Shown piece by piece: positions 24,891-32,790 of a DNA stretch of 64,000 nucleotides. How positions within the stretch are numbered: position 1 is the stretch's first letter; each line of letters begins with the position of its first letter. The DNA is from a virus. A program made the translations under genes and the position numbers. The DNA is taken from positions 1-64,000 of the IMG/VR virus record IMGVR_UViG_3300021518_000005. One strand, 5' to 3'. The notes under the pieces are model-generated. The model saw only the letters and a list, made by a program, of their open reading frames with translations. It did not search any database and was not told the origin of the DNA.

Positions 24891-25080
24891 GTACTTCCTC
24901 GTATGCTAGCGCTGCATCCACAATGGATGCATAAATACGGCTAGCAGAGGCCAGCAACAAATCACGAACAGCCTGTTCAATACGATCCTTCCAGGCGTTG
25001 TAATCGCCCGACTGAATAGCATCACGAATAGTGGTGTCAAAGGACATTTCAGCTTCAATCATTGTTAATACCTTTCCCAT
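24877..25080 (-). CDS. Small helical protein, unknown
   Basis: 67 residues, mostly helical (DRIEQAVRDLLLASASRIYASIVDAALAYEE). Shine-Dalgarno AAGGAG precedes ATG 25080. First gene of the clamp operon. Confidence 0.5.
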   Translation of the reverse strand: MGKVLTMIEAEMSFDTTIRDAIQSGDYNAWKDRIEQAVRDLLLASASRIYASIVDAALAYEEVHGSQ

Positions 25081-25107
25081 ATCACTCCTTTCTGTTTACC
25101 TGAGAAC

Positions 25108-25136
25108 ATCTTACCATGTCGGTAAGAAAATGTCAA
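25108..25136 (-). promoter_or_regulatory. Early promoter with operator palindrome (clamp operon)
   Basis: - strand TTGACA, 17-bp spacer, TAAGAT; palindrome CTTACCGACATGGTAAG. Drives 25080 through dnaN and the methyltransferase. Confidence 0.87.
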
Positions 25137-25140
25137 ACAA

Positions 25141-25178
25141 AAAAGCGCGCAATCGTTATTTCACGAAAACGCGCTTTT
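25141..25178 (-). terminator. Hairpin between operons
   Basis: AAAAGCGCG (25141-25149) pairs with CGCGCTTTT (25170-25178). On the - strand the stem's own TTTT tail gives a terminator-like end 4 bases before the next -35. Confidence 0.65.
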
Positions 25179-25184
25179 CTATAA

Positions 25185-25463
25185 TTACGCTGGTTGCTGG
25201 ATGACCTCCTCCAAAATCTCTCCTATATCCTCGTGGCTCATGCCCAGAAACTGAGCACGCTTCACGAGAAACGCTAGCTCTGTCATGAGCCAGTAGCGAC
25301 ACTCTTCCGGCCCAACATCCATCAGCGTGTGCCTATAAAACGTTTGAAATTCCCCTTCAGCGGTCTCCACAATACTTAATTCACGATGCTTGATGTCCTC
25401 TGGCTTTGGCACGCTCCCCACAAGATACCCCAATGTCCGATGCGAACGAACCAGCTGTCTCAT
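25185..25463 (-). CDS. Small protein, unknown
   Basis: 92 residues; the C-terminal half is helical (FLVKRAQFLGMSHEDIGEILEEVI). Overlaps the upstream gene by 4 bases and ends 7 bases before a terminator. No family recognised. Confidence 0.5.
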   Translation of the reverse strand: MRQLVRSHRTLGYLVGSVPKPEDIKHRELSIVETAEGEFQTFYRHTLMDVGPEECRYWLMTELAFLVKRAQFLGMSHEDIGEILEEVIQQPA

Positions 25464-25678
25464 CGCAGCCCCCTTAATCGAGCCTCGTACAATAATCCCT
25501 TGGCATATTGTACCATGTCATCACCATGCGGCTTGCCAGTAATACGGCATAGTTCCAAATGTGTAGACTGTCGCTCTGAGTCCAGCACTCGCAGCTCTTC
25601 TAGGCTGTATTGGCCGCTTCCAATTTGCTGGACAAGATCGACATACTCTTGGCACATATCCAACAAATGAGTATCCAT
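25460..25678 (-). CDS. Small helical protein, unknown
   Basis: 72 residues, helical and charged (CQEYVDLVQQIGSGQYSLEELRVLDSERQ). Co-translated with the next gene. The 66 bases to 25744 hold nothing recognised. Confidence 0.5.
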   Translation of the reverse strand: MDTHLLDMCQEYVDLVQQIGSGQYSLEELRVLDSERQSTHLELCRITGKPHGDDMVQYAKGLLYEARLRGLR

Positions 25679-25744
25679 AAAAAGAGATTCCTTTGCAGCT
25701 AGAACAGCATCGCCATAGCGTGCAACTCTACCTACTTGCGAACT

Positions 25745-26680
25745 TCATCCATCGCTTGCTTGCGCTCCATATCCACGAGGAAACTCCTGTATCTGTAAAT
25801 CAGCTGGAATGTCATGCTCACCTTTGCCCGAAAATACAAAACTTCCCATTTGCTTCATAAAAAACGCAGTGCCTGCTAATTCACACTGGTTACGTATCGA
25901 GCGCGCCCATTGTGCTTCCATACGGCGCGCTTTGGTACCGCTCTCCCCGCCAACAATTACCCAATGAATTGGCCGTTCACACGCCAACTCTTTTTCAAAT
26001 CCGTCTTTCATCCAACGATAGCCAGAAAGCATATCCCAATATATTGCGCCATCACCGTATTCGTCGCCCTGGTGTTCTGTTACCGTGAAATCTATCGGCC
26101 CTAGCAGCGGCTCACAACTCAAAAATCGAACCTTTGCAGGAATTTGCACCAGATATGAGATGCGTTCCTCCGCCACGGACTGACTTTCAACAGATGTACC
26201 AACCCATACATTTGATGGCATCGTAGGACTGTTGTCTGCTGTAAACACAAACATATCAGCTCCCCAACGCGCTGGCATATAGCGCGCAATGTTTTGTGGT
26301 CGCTTAGTCAGCAACAACCAATCGAGATGTGGTGTTTCCTCAATAAGCGCCCATAAACGCACACGAGCGGCCTGTACAAGCGGCCATGCCTCTTCTGGCA
26401 TTGTTTCAGGCCCCTCAAAGACATCGGCCAATGAAGCACAAAAGACTCTGTGCCGTTCTCCTGCCTTCTCAGCGGTCTTATTCCATTTATGCGGCTGCCG
26501 CCAATAGGATTCAGACGCGATTACACGCGATCCCTGCACGCCCCAAACACCCAACACACCAGGATTACGCTTGCTCATCGCGTCAGCGTAACAGAATTTA
26601 CAGCCGTCCGATACTTTTGTACAGCCTCGCCACGGGTTGAATGTATGATGCGTCCATGAGATGTGACTGTTTTCTGCCAT
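25745..26680 (-). CDS. Phage Gp37/Gp68-family (DUF5131) protein
   Basis: 311 residues from ATG 26680, 9 bases after GGAG. The N terminus NPWRGCTKVSDGCKFCYA has three cysteines (20, 27, 30) resembling a radical-SAM iron-sulfur site, followed by W-rich motifs (ESYWRQPHKWN, LLLTKRP, WVGTSVESQSVAEERI, CEPLLGPI, WVIVGGESG) conserved in the family. Members occur in many phages; the reaction is unknown, though a radical-SAM fold is predicted. It starts 4 bases after the DHH-like gene and shares its operon. Confidence 0.82.
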   Translation of the reverse strand: MAENSHISWTHHTFNPWRGCTKVSDGCKFCYADAMSKRNPGVLGVWGVQGSRVIASESYWRQPHKWNKTAEKAGERHRVFCASLADVFEGPETMPEEAWPLVQAARVRLWALIEETPHLDWLLLTKRPQNIARYMPARWGADMFVFTADNSPTMPSNVWVGTSVESQSVAEERISYLVQIPAKVRFLSCEPLLGPIDFTVTEHQGDEYGDGAIYWDMLSGYRWMKDGFEKELACERPIHWVIVGGESGTKARRMEAQWARSIRNQCELAGTAFFMKQMGSFVFSGKGEHDIPADLQIQEFPRGYGAQASDG

Positions 26681-26682
26681 GG

Positions 26683-27561
26683 CTATCTGCTCCATAGAAA
26701 GTCAATAATCTGAGCCAGTCGAATAACGTCAATCGTTACCGCGTCTTCCCGTGGCGCTTTTGCTGTTCCCCTGCCAGCAAACCAGCCAGCCGGATGAAGG
26801 AACCATGTTGTTAATTCGTCGGCAATAGCACGATCCTCCTCTGACTTGTCAATGTACTGAATAGCATGCTCAATAAGCTTGCCTACGTGCGTTTCGCTCC
26901 ACTCTGTCGCACGCTGGATACCAATCGTATTTGTCTCGTAATTAACAAACATGACCATTCGAGCGCCATGCTCATAGGCCGCGCTTGTCGCAAAGGGCGG
27001 CGCATTCTCAAGTACCACAAAATACCCGTCATCACTTTGATATGTCATACTCGATACAAGTGCTTGCTGCGCCTGGTGACGCGCCAGCAACTGAGTATTA
27101 AGGGCATCGAGCACATCAAACGCCCATGTCGTCAACTGCTCATCATCCCACCTTGCGGCCTTGTGCGCGCTTAAAAGCGCATGGATGCCGATCTTTCGAG
27201 ACCAATCAGCACCATCCGCAGCAATACCAAGATCACCAGCTGTTACCATATTGATAAGCGGAATGAGATGCTGTACCGATGCTACGCCTGTCGAGATCAG
27301 GAAACTGTACACCAGTTCAGCAGCTGATGTATTAGCTTCGTGACCTGCCAACTGGTGATGATCGAATCGTAGTGTTTTGCGATCATAGACCTTTCCAGTG
27401 TCTACAACTGCCGTGGCATCTGCCAGAATAGCAGGATCAGGATTGCCCGTGTTGACAAAAATCAACTCAGCATCATTGAATTCAGGATAAAAACGAACAA
27501 GCTGCCATGCCGCTGTTAAACAATCCCAATCTGGCGACACGTGCAATACAATCGTTGTCAA
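26683..27561 (-). CDS. DHH-type phosphoesterase-like protein, TTG start
   Basis: 292 residues from TTG 27561, 6 bases after AGGGGG. The ATG at 27576 lies in a terminator stem and is rejected. Motifs HVSPDWDCLTAAW, VVDTG and RFDHHQ follow the DHH/MYG1-like superfamily, whose members cleave phosphodiester bonds in short oligonucleotides or cyclic dinucleotides with manganese. A role in clearing signalling nucleotides used in anti-phage defence is possible but not shown. Confidence 0.7.
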   Translation of the reverse strand: MTTIVLHVSPDWDCLTAAWQLVRFYPEFNDAELIFVNTGNPDPAILADATAVVDTGKVYDRKTLRFDHHQLAGHEANTSAAELVYSFLISTGVASVQHLIPLINMVTAGDLGIAADGADWSRKIGIHALLSAHKAARWDDEQLTTWAFDVLDALNTQLLARHQAQQALVSSMTYQSDDGYFVVLENAPPFATSAAYEHGARMVMFVNYETNTIGIQRATEWSETHVGKLIEHAIQYIDKSEEDRAIADELTTWFLHPAGWFAGRGTAKAPREDAVTIDVIRLAQIIDFLWSR

Positions 27562-27573
27562 TTGAAGCCCCCT

Positions 27574-27615
27574 CATGCGAACACAGCGAGCAGTTTAACT
27601 CGCTGTGTTCGCATG
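27574..27615. terminator. 17-bp perfect hairpin
   Basis: 27574-27590 pairs exactly with 27599-27615, 8-nt loop CAGTTTAA. It lies between the small membrane protein gene and the DHH-like gene and contains the rejected ATG. It may partly terminate or shield the start. Confidence 0.7.
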
Positions 27616-27620
27616 GACTA

Positions 27621-27779
27621 CTACTCTTCCGGCCAAAACACAATAACTGAAAACACAACCGCCGTTACGATCATCGCCGTGATTGCCATGATGTACACCT
27701 GGAACGACACGGTGTACACCGACACGAGAAACAGGCCTACAAGGATGAGCGCGAGTATGCTGATGATAAGAATCGGCAT
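27621..27779 (-). CDS. 52-residue two-pass membrane protein
   Basis: Reads MPILIISILALILVGLFLVS and ends FSVIVFWPEE; two transmembrane segments. AAGGAG lies 8 bases before ATG 27779. First gene downstream of the promoter at 27808. Confidence 0.6.
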   Translation of the reverse strand: MPILIISILALILVGLFLVSVYTVSFQVYIMAITAMIVTAVVFSVIVFWPEE

Positions 27780-27807
27780 CCGTGTACTCCTTCACTGAAC
27801 TTGATGT

Positions 27808-27836
27808 ATCTTACCATATCGGTAAGAACTTGTCAA
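27808..27836 (-). promoter_or_regulatory. Early promoter with operator palindrome
   Basis: - strand TTGACA, 17-bp spacer, TAAGAT; exact consensus CTTACCGATATGGTAAG. Drives 27779 through 25185. Confidence 0.88.
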
Positions 27837-27858
27837 GCCCTTTGTGAAGGCGTAAACC

Positions 27859-28020
27859 CTACTTGTACCGTGCAATAAGCCCGAACGCAGTAGCGATACC
27901 GACACTCATAGTTAATACAACGACCCATGCCATAGATACATCAACATAAACGCCAATAACGAGCGCCAGCATGCCAGATGCAAGTACTGCCAACAACCCG
28001 TACATCACTTTGTTTGTCAT
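27859..28020 (-). CDS. 53-residue two-pass membrane protein
   Basis: From ATG 28020: MTNKVMYGLLAVLASGMLAL, ending GIATAFGLIARYK; two transmembrane segments. ACAGGAAA is 9 bases upstream. Alone under its own promoter at 28062, next to the origin-like region. Confidence 0.55.
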   Translation of the reverse strand: MTNKVMYGLLAVLASGMLALVIGVYVDVSMAWVVVLTMSVGIATAFGLIARYK

Positions 28021-28061
28021 GTCCATATTTCCTGTAATAAAAAAGGAGGTATACCGCGTGC

Positions 28062-28091
28062 ATCTTACCACAGTGGTACGAGGCATGTCAA
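28062..28091 (-). promoter_or_regulatory. Early promoter, variant operator
   Basis: - strand TTGACA, 18-bp spacer, TAAGAT. The palindrome is degenerate on one side (GTACCACTGTGGTAA), so repression may be weaker. Confidence 0.75.
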
Positions 28092-28332
28092 CATTGCCAC
28101 CGTCTGAGACAAACGAGTGCAAGCAAAAGACCGTAACACCCCCTGCGTAAATCCACACCTACCCCTGTGCGTTTCCACACCCCCCCTGTGGATTCCCGCA
28201 CCCGCATTGCAAAGCCGTAAATCGCCAATTACACGGTATCATACGTATCTCTTCATGCCGTGAGAATGGCAGTATTCCGCGTCTCAATGCGAAGTGTGGA
28301 AACGCGCACCACCCCTGTGGAAATACACAGGT

Positions 28333-28393
28333 ATTTCGACCATTTCGTCGGAAATTTCGACCATTTCGTCGGAAATTTCGACCATTTCGTCGG
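28333..28393. repeat. Three 21-bp iterons
   Basis: Unit ATTTCGACCATTTCGTCGG plus AA spacer, starting at 28333, 28354 and 28375, identical in all three copies. The period of 21 places each on the same face of the helix, as expected for initiator or partition-protein binding sites. Confidence 0.9.
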
Positions 28394-28451
28394 TAGAAGT
28401 AATCGGGGTTTGCGCCATTTCAAAGCCGTAAAATGCCACAAAATTTTAAGG

Positions 28452-28490
28452 GAATCATATACATGAATCATATACATGAATCATATACAT
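28452..28490. repeat. Three 13-bp repeats, set 1
   Basis: GAATCATATACAT at 28452, 28465 and 28478, perfect tandem copies. AT-rich. Confidence 0.92.
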
Positions 28491-28495
28491 TTTTT

Positions 28496-28534
28496 GCATT
28501 TTTTTTGCGCATTTTTTTTGCGCATTTTTTTTGC
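28496..28534. repeat. Three 13-bp T-rich repeats, set 2
   Basis: GCATTTTTTTTGC at 28496, 28509 and 28522, perfect tandem copies, 5 bases after set 1. Likely the easily melted element (DUE) of the origin. Confidence 0.92.
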
Positions 28535-28837
28535 GGCACTAGCGCGCTGCGCTTGCTCGCTCACTGCGTTCGCGCTGCCCCAATTTCGCTTCGCTCTTTT
28601 TCCAGGCATTCCGGACATGCCTAGACAGGGTAATAGAGAGACTGGCAGAACGTACTTCCTTTATTTGGACGAAACGCATTTCATCCATGGGAAGAATAAA
28701 AACGATCCTCAACCTATTTGATGTACTACGCGCTTAATCTCTTACCATCTACGACAGGATCACCGGAACAGTATTCTATGTGTGTTTGTGAAATGTTTCA
28801 CCTCATAAACGTGGTGGAATTGAGCGGAATGCATAAT

Positions 28838-28865
28838 TTGACTCTATCACCACAAGTGCTACAAT
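28838..28865 (+). promoter_or_regulatory. Promoter of HTH/initiator operon
   Basis: TTGACT (28838-28843), 16-bp spacer, TACAAT (28860-28865). It lacks the early-operator palindrome, so replication genes may be expressed independently of that repressor. Confidence 0.7.
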
Positions 28866-28903
28866 AGCAACATATAGTCAGTTGAAAAACAGAGGGGGTG
28901 ATG

Positions 28904-29089
28904 ATGGAAGAGAAATTGAAAACGGGTGAAGCGGCTCGATTGATCGGAGTCCACATTCAAACGATACGACGATGGGCAGCTGCGGGACTGATTAAGACAT
29001 TGACATTACCAAGCGGGCAACGGTTGGTCTATCGTTCGGAGGTGGAACGCATTGTAGGAAAACGTGAGCATGTGGAGAAGGCATTGTGA
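28904..29089 (+). CDS. MerR/excisionase-type HTH DNA-binding protein
   Basis: 61 residues. TGEAARLIGVHIQTIRRWAAAGLIKTLTLPSGQRLVYRSEVERIV is the helix-turn-helix of the AlpA/Xis/MerR-like (HTH_17) group. AGAGGGGG lies 5 bases before ATG 28904 (ATG 28901 is also possible). It overlaps the initiator-like gene by 4 bases and follows the repeat arrays, so it may bind the iterons or regulate the initiator. Confidence 0.75.
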   Translation: MEEKLKTGEAARLIGVHIQTIRRWAAAGLIKTLTLPSGQRLVYRSEVERIVGKREHVEKAL

Positions 29090-29874
29090 ACGCCATTCGA
29101 CAAGACTATGCACAAATTGAACGCATTATGCTCCTTACGCGCAAGTTAGGGCCGGTTGAGAAAATTGTATGGAATGCCATGCGGTTATACGATTGGAGTG
29201 TGGGAAGTGTACATCCTTCGCTTGAAACGCTTTGTGAGGATATTAATGCCTGCAATCCTGACGATCTGGTTGATATTGAAACGGTTCGCCGAGCGACCAA
29301 GAAACTTGAAAAAGTAGGACTTATCACACAAGAAACGATCAAGCGCAGCGGCCAGCGATCATTTACGCGCTACATCATGAACGATATTCCCGCAAGTATC
29401 ACAGGCGGCGAACCTATTCCGCTGGTGTATCGAGAAGGTGGATGGTCTAATACCTCAAATAAACAAAAGCAGGAGCAACAGCAACCACGAGCGCAAGAGG
29501 CATCGCAGCAGAGCGTTACTGCTGTACCTGCCGCAAAAGAAGACTCGCTATGTGTAAGAACGTTCCGTGAAAGCTTGCAAGACATCGGTCTACCACGTCA
29601 TCTACATGACGATCAGAAGCGCCTCATTGACTCGGTAGAACCCGACGAAGTCCTGGCGTACACTATTCCACAGATCTGCGATGCATATGACGTTACTGAT
29701 GTGGATGTATTCATCGATCTGTATGTCGGTGGCAAGGATGCAGTAGATTGGTTTCTGGCTACTCGTTCGCAAAGAAAAAGCCCGGATGCTGCCAACATCC
29801 AGGCTTCCAAGTACTACCACGCTGCACAAGCACAAACACAAGCACACTCTTTAGACGATGAGCCTCCATTTTAA
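29086..29874 (+). CDS. Replication-initiator-like winged-helix protein
   Basis: 262 residues from GTG 29086. The N-terminal 110 residues (LTRKLGPVEKIVWNAMRLYD, SLETLCEDIN, ETVRRATKKLEKVGLITQETIKRSG) form a winged helix like those of phage and plasmid initiators. A Gln-rich linker (KQKQEQQQPRAQEA) leads to a C-terminal helical domain and the ending DDEPPF. It follows the iterons and shares the HTH gene's operon, so origin binding and helicase loading are inferred. Another DnaD/loader-like protein lies at 57699. Confidence 0.68.
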   Translation: MNAIRQDYAQIERIMLLTRKLGPVEKIVWNAMRLYDWSVGSVHPSLETLCEDINACNPDDLVDIETVRRATKKLEKVGLITQETIKRSGQRSFTRYIMNDIPASITGGEPIPLVYREGGWSNTSNKQKQEQQQPRAQEASQQSVTAVPAAKEDSLCVRTFRESLQDIGLPRHLHDDQKRLIDSVEPDEVLAYTIPQICDAYDVTDVDVFIDLYVGGKDAVDWFLATRSQRKSPDAANIQASKYYHAAQAQTQAHSLDDEPPF

Positions 29875-29950
29875 CGTACATTGGTATACGTGTCAAACAG
29901 AATAGTTGCGGTTGCCGGAAAATAAAATATCAGCCCCTCAGCGGGCTTGT

Positions 29951-30006
29951 GACGCACGAAAAGAGCACGAACGAGGAAATACCTGTTCGTGCTCTTTTCG
30001 TGCGTC
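29951..30006. terminator. 22-bp perfect inverted repeat
   Basis: 29951-29972 pairs exactly with 29985-30006 around a 12-nt loop. The stem contains AAAAGAGCACGAAC. Position after the initiator gene suggests a terminator or dyad element of the origin; there is no following T-run. The rest of 29875-30133 holds nothing recognised. Confidence 0.7.
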
Positions 30007-30133
30007 CTGAGCCTTCCTGTGACGTTCTAGGCGGTCTTGCAGGCGTGTATCGTGTAGATGTTCTCTGAATCGGCGAACTCTTACGCTTAAAAGTCGGTGT
30101 TTGCACCTCAATACAAACATTACAAAACGGTCA

Positions 30134-30162
30134 TTGACATTATCTTACCGATATGGTAAGAT
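30134..30162 (+). promoter_or_regulatory. Rightward early promoter with operator palindrome
   Basis: TTGACA (30134-30139), 17-bp spacer, TAAGAT (30157-30162); exact consensus CTTACCGATATGGTAAG. Drives the rightward cluster from 30201. Confidence 0.88.
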
Positions 30163-30200
30163 GTTTGTGTAAGAACAAGCGCACACGAAAGGACACGGCA

Positions 30201-30353
30201 ATGTACACGAAAGAAATCAAGTACGACAACATCACCAAGGACTTTGCCGCCTATCTCAATGGCTCACTTGTCGGCTTCTATCCTGATTACCAATCAGCCG
30301 AACAAGCACTTGACGCTCTCGTATATAAGGCGCTAACCGTGGAGGTGCTGTAA
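30201..30353 (+). CDS. Small protein, unknown
   Basis: 50 residues from ATG 30201 (AAAGGA 7 bases upstream): MYTKEIKYDNITKDFAAYLN..., ending ALTVEVL. Resembles small phage proteins with a YLNGxLVGFY core. Overlaps the next gene by 1 base. Confidence 0.55.
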   Translation: MYTKEIKYDNITKDFAAYLNGSLVGFYPDYQSAEQALDALVYKALTVEVL

Positions 30354-30562
30354 TGAGCAAGGAACTGTGCAATTGGTACTACGACTTCACCGAGGATAAG
30401 CAGTACACCAGCGATGATGAAGGCTGCTTAGTGCAGCTCTGCTGCAAACATGCACGCGATCCATTAGCTGCTGGTGACATTCAGTGGGCTTCACGCGGCG
30501 ATGAGAGTACCAGCTGTGAGCATCACGGCTGTACGGCACACAATAACCCACAGGGGCGATGA
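30353..30562 (+). CDS. Small Cys/His-rich protein, unknown
   Basis: 69 residues with LCCKH and SCEHHGC, which could form one zinc site. A 29-codon reading frame (ATG 30559 to 30648) bridges to the next gene but has no good ribosome site. Confidence 0.5.
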   Translation: MSKELCNWYYDFTEDKQYTSDDEGCLVQLCCKHARDPLAAGDIQWASRGDESTSCEHHGCTAHNNPQGR

Positions 30563-30620
30563 ACTTAGCGAGCGCGGTAGTTGCGGCTGCCGCGCTTGAT
30601 ACCAAACAGGAAAAACAGCA

Positions 30621-31007
30621 ATGTACAAAATTGGCGACTCACTCCTGACATGGGACGGTGTTGTATTCACAGTCAAAGGCGTGCAACGCGCTGAACAGGT
30701 ATATCGCGGCGATAGTGGTATCTGGTGCCACGAAAGCGATATTGTGTGCAAACTGGACATGCCAGCTTCACAGCATCGCGAAGCACTTGAAAGAGAAATG
30801 CGGATGGCTCTGGGCTGGCTGTGGGCAAAAGGGCAGCACGGTCTAGTCAAGCGCATTGAGAGTAACAAAGGTGTAGAGTTTCTTCGCCAAGTTGATCACC
30901 TGATTGATATTCTTGATCACGTTCCTGCTCAGTGGAACATGCCGATTAATTGGCCGAAGTCGTTACGCAAGCTCATTATGATGGAGGAACCTGTATGTAC
31001 GCCGTAG
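30621..31007 (+). CDS. Protein of unknown function
   Basis: 128 residues. The N terminus YKIGDSLLTWDGVVFTVKGVQ is a small beta barrel; the C-terminal half is helical (EALEREMRMALGWLW, FLRQVDHLIDILDHV). The next gene begins with a similar YAVGDHVLGID barrel motif. Confidence 0.5.
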   Translation: MYKIGDSLLTWDGVVFTVKGVQRAEQVYRGDSGIWCHESDIVCKLDMPASQHREALEREMRMALGWLWAKGQHGLVKRIESNKGVEFLRQVDHLIDILDHVPAQWNMPINWPKSLRKLIMMEEPVCTP

Positions 31008-31150
31008 GTGATCATGTCCTTGGTATCGACTACACCGCGTTTACCATTAGCCGCGTCGAGAGCGACGACAAGGAGGTAACGTATCATCGCATGGGATCGC
31101 GCATGCGGTATACGGCGAATGTACACAAAGGGCATTTTGACTATGCTTGA
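30995..31150 (+). CDS. Small protein, unknown
   Basis: 51 residues from ATG 30995 (GGAGG 7 bases upstream): MYAVGDHVLGIDYTAFTISR..., ending VHKGHFDYA. Overlaps the previous gene. A 27-codon frame (31144-31227) overlaps its stop and may couple translation to the next gene. Confidence 0.5.
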   Translation: MYAVGDHVLGIDYTAFTISRVESDDKEVTYHRMGSRMRYTANVHKGHFDYA

Positions 31151-31218
31151 GCAGATTCGGCATCCCACAGCTAGGATGCACTATAACTGGATACAAGCAC
31201 TTTGGGGGGATGTGCAGC

Positions 31219-31737
31219 GTGCCTAGCACGCCAACGCACGACAGAATAACGATTATCGCCGGGGCGCTCCTTGCTCCGGCGTATTCGTTTGCGCAGCAGC
31301 ATGCAGGCAATGAACATGCTGCAACATTGGGCCTTATCGCTGGCACCAGTTGTATTGTTTCAGGACTATGGTTCAGTCCTGATCTTGACCTTGACAGCTG
31401 GATACATCATCGTTGGGGCGCGCTAGCAGCACTATGGAAGCCATACAAACAGCTTGTACCGCATCGCCACTGGGTAAGTCATGGCTTTGTTATCGGCGCG
31501 CTGCTCCGGCTTGTGTATATTGCGTGCATCCTGTTGATTGTAGGGTGCCTGTACAGCCTTGCTGTAACACGAGGTCTTGCATTGGCGGGGATGTGGGTAC
31601 ACGAAATTGCAGCCGCCGCTGTACGGCACTCTGATGCGTTTTCCGCTGCGCTTTTTGGCTTCATTATTGGCAGTGACGCACATATTGCAGCCGACGTTAT
31701 TAGTTCCTCGTGGAAGCGCCGTAAGCGATTGACATGA
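31219..31737 (+). CDS. DUF2227-like membrane metal-binding protein
   Basis: 172 residues from GTG 31219, with GGGGGGA 8 bases upstream. Motifs THDRIT, FSPDLDLDS, HHRWG, WKPYKQLVPHRHWVSHG and DAHIAADV follow the DUF2227 family of integral membrane proteins with conserved His/Asp expected to bind metal (related to YdjM-type phosphatase-like proteins). About four transmembrane helices. Role in the phage is unknown. Confidence 0.72.
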   Translation: MPSTPTHDRITIIAGALLAPAYSFAQQHAGNEHAATLGLIAGTSCIVSGLWFSPDLDLDSWIHHRWGALAALWKPYKQLVPHRHWVSHGFVIGALLRLVYIACILLIVGCLYSLAVTRGLALAGMWVHEIAAAAVRHSDAFSAALFGFIIGSDAHIAADVISSSWKRRKRLT

Positions 31738-31758
31738 TGCTTCGTGTTGTGATATGAT
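31729..31758 (+). promoter_or_regulatory. Promoter upstream of 31792
   Basis: TTGACA (31729-31734), 18-bp spacer, TATGAT (31753-31758). It overlaps the end of the DUF2227-like gene and has no operator palindrome. Confidence 0.6.
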
Positions 31759-31791
31759 GTCTAGAAATGATGTCAGCAAGGGAGGTGATAC

Positions 31792-32790
31792 ATGGCAGCA
31801 TCGCAATCGAGTCAAGCACTCAGTCTGTTCACGTTCGACACAAGCATTTTATCGACGGCAGAAGCACAGCACGCGCATAAGATCGGACTATTGACAGCCA
31901 AAAGTGAGGCCCTACACAGCGCACAGCGCCTTGTAGGGGTGGGTCGGCCTTTGCTCTTTGGCGTCCTTCTCGTAAGTTTTGTCCATCTCTGGCACACAGT
32001 AGCATCAATTAAGCCAGGAGAAGTGCAGGATTTAGAACTGTGGGGATGGATCTATCACGTTGCAGCTGCGCTTCTTATCCTCTCGATTGATGCGACTGCT
32101 GCCTATCTGGTATCGGTTCGTGGTACAGCTCGTTATGCTGGTGACACGCGCCCTAATCATGTGGTCATCTTTTTTTACGTGCTTACAGGCATGCTCAATT
32201 TGCTGTTTGTGATGCGCTACAGTCCAGGACTGCCCGATATGGTTGGGGATTTTTTGCCGTTCCTGTCATTTGCAACAGGATTGTTACTTGCTCCACTTAT
32301 TCCGGTGAGCGTGTGGGCCATCGAGCACGCACGGCAAACAGCGGATGCGGCTCGACTTGCGTTACTCGTTGAAGTGACAACATTGAAAGGCATCATCCAA
32401 GCATCGAAAAACAAGGAGAAAGAGCAACACGAGATGAGTGTAAACGAACTTGAGGCATTGCGCGCTGAATTGCAGGCTGCACGGGAAAATGCAGCGCAAC
32501 TGAATCGTGAGAAGCAGCAGATTATGATCGAGTTACAGGCAGAGCATAATCGTGTTGTAGCGCAACAGCAACACGCACCGCTGATTACAACACGCTTACC
32601 AGTGGAGCGCGGGAAGCCATCCAAGCGCGATGCCGTGATTGCACTATTCGAGCGATACAATCATCAAGGCATATGGGTTGATGGATGGAGCGCAAAGCGC
32701 ATCGCCGATGAAGTATCGACCGATGCGGAGCCGGTAACAGCGCAGCGTGTCAGTGAGTACATTAGCAAATATAAGAAAGTGAGCGGATAA
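31792..32790 (+). CDS. Membrane protein with coiled coil and C-terminal DNA-binding-like domain
   Basis: 332 residues. Four transmembrane segments lie between residues 50 and 185. A coiled coil follows (roughly 205-255, NELEALRAELQAARENAAQL), then a C-terminal winged-helix-like part (KRDAVIALFERYNHQGIWVDG, SAKRIADEVSTDAEPVTAQRVSEYI). A membrane anchor joined to a predicted DNA-binding tail could tether phage DNA to the membrane. It heads a three-gene membrane operon that ends at the terminator at 33633. Confidence 0.6.
   Translation: MAASQSSQALSLFTFDTSILSTAEAQHAHKIGLLTAKSEALHSAQRLVGVGRPLLFGVLLVSFVHLWHTVASIKPGEVQDLELWGWIYHVAAALLILSIDATAAYLVSVRGTARYAGDTRPNHVVIFFYVLTGMLNLLFVMRYSPGLPDMVGDFLPFLSFATGLLLAPLIPVSVWAIEHARQTADAARLALLVEVTTLKGIIQASKNKEKEQHEMSVNELEALRAELQAARENAAQLNREKQQIMIELQAEHNRVVAQQQHAPLITTRLPVERGKPSKRDAVIALFERYNHQGIWVDGWSAKRIADEVSTDAEPVTAQRVSEYISKYKKVSG

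Larger units (their letters stand above)
28143..28890. other. Gene-free region, candidate replication origin
   Basis: About 750 bases without a credible gene. It contains, in order: C-rich DNA with repeated CCCTGTG motifs (28155-28190), three 21-bp iterons, a pair of 13-bp triple repeats that become strongly AT-rich, and the promoter of the HTH/initiator genes. Direct repeats next to a T-rich block and an initiator gene are the hallmarks of iteron and oriC-type origins. The GC-rich palindromic stretch at 28545-28580 (AGCGCGCTGCGCTTGC) is unexplained. Confidence 0.65.
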
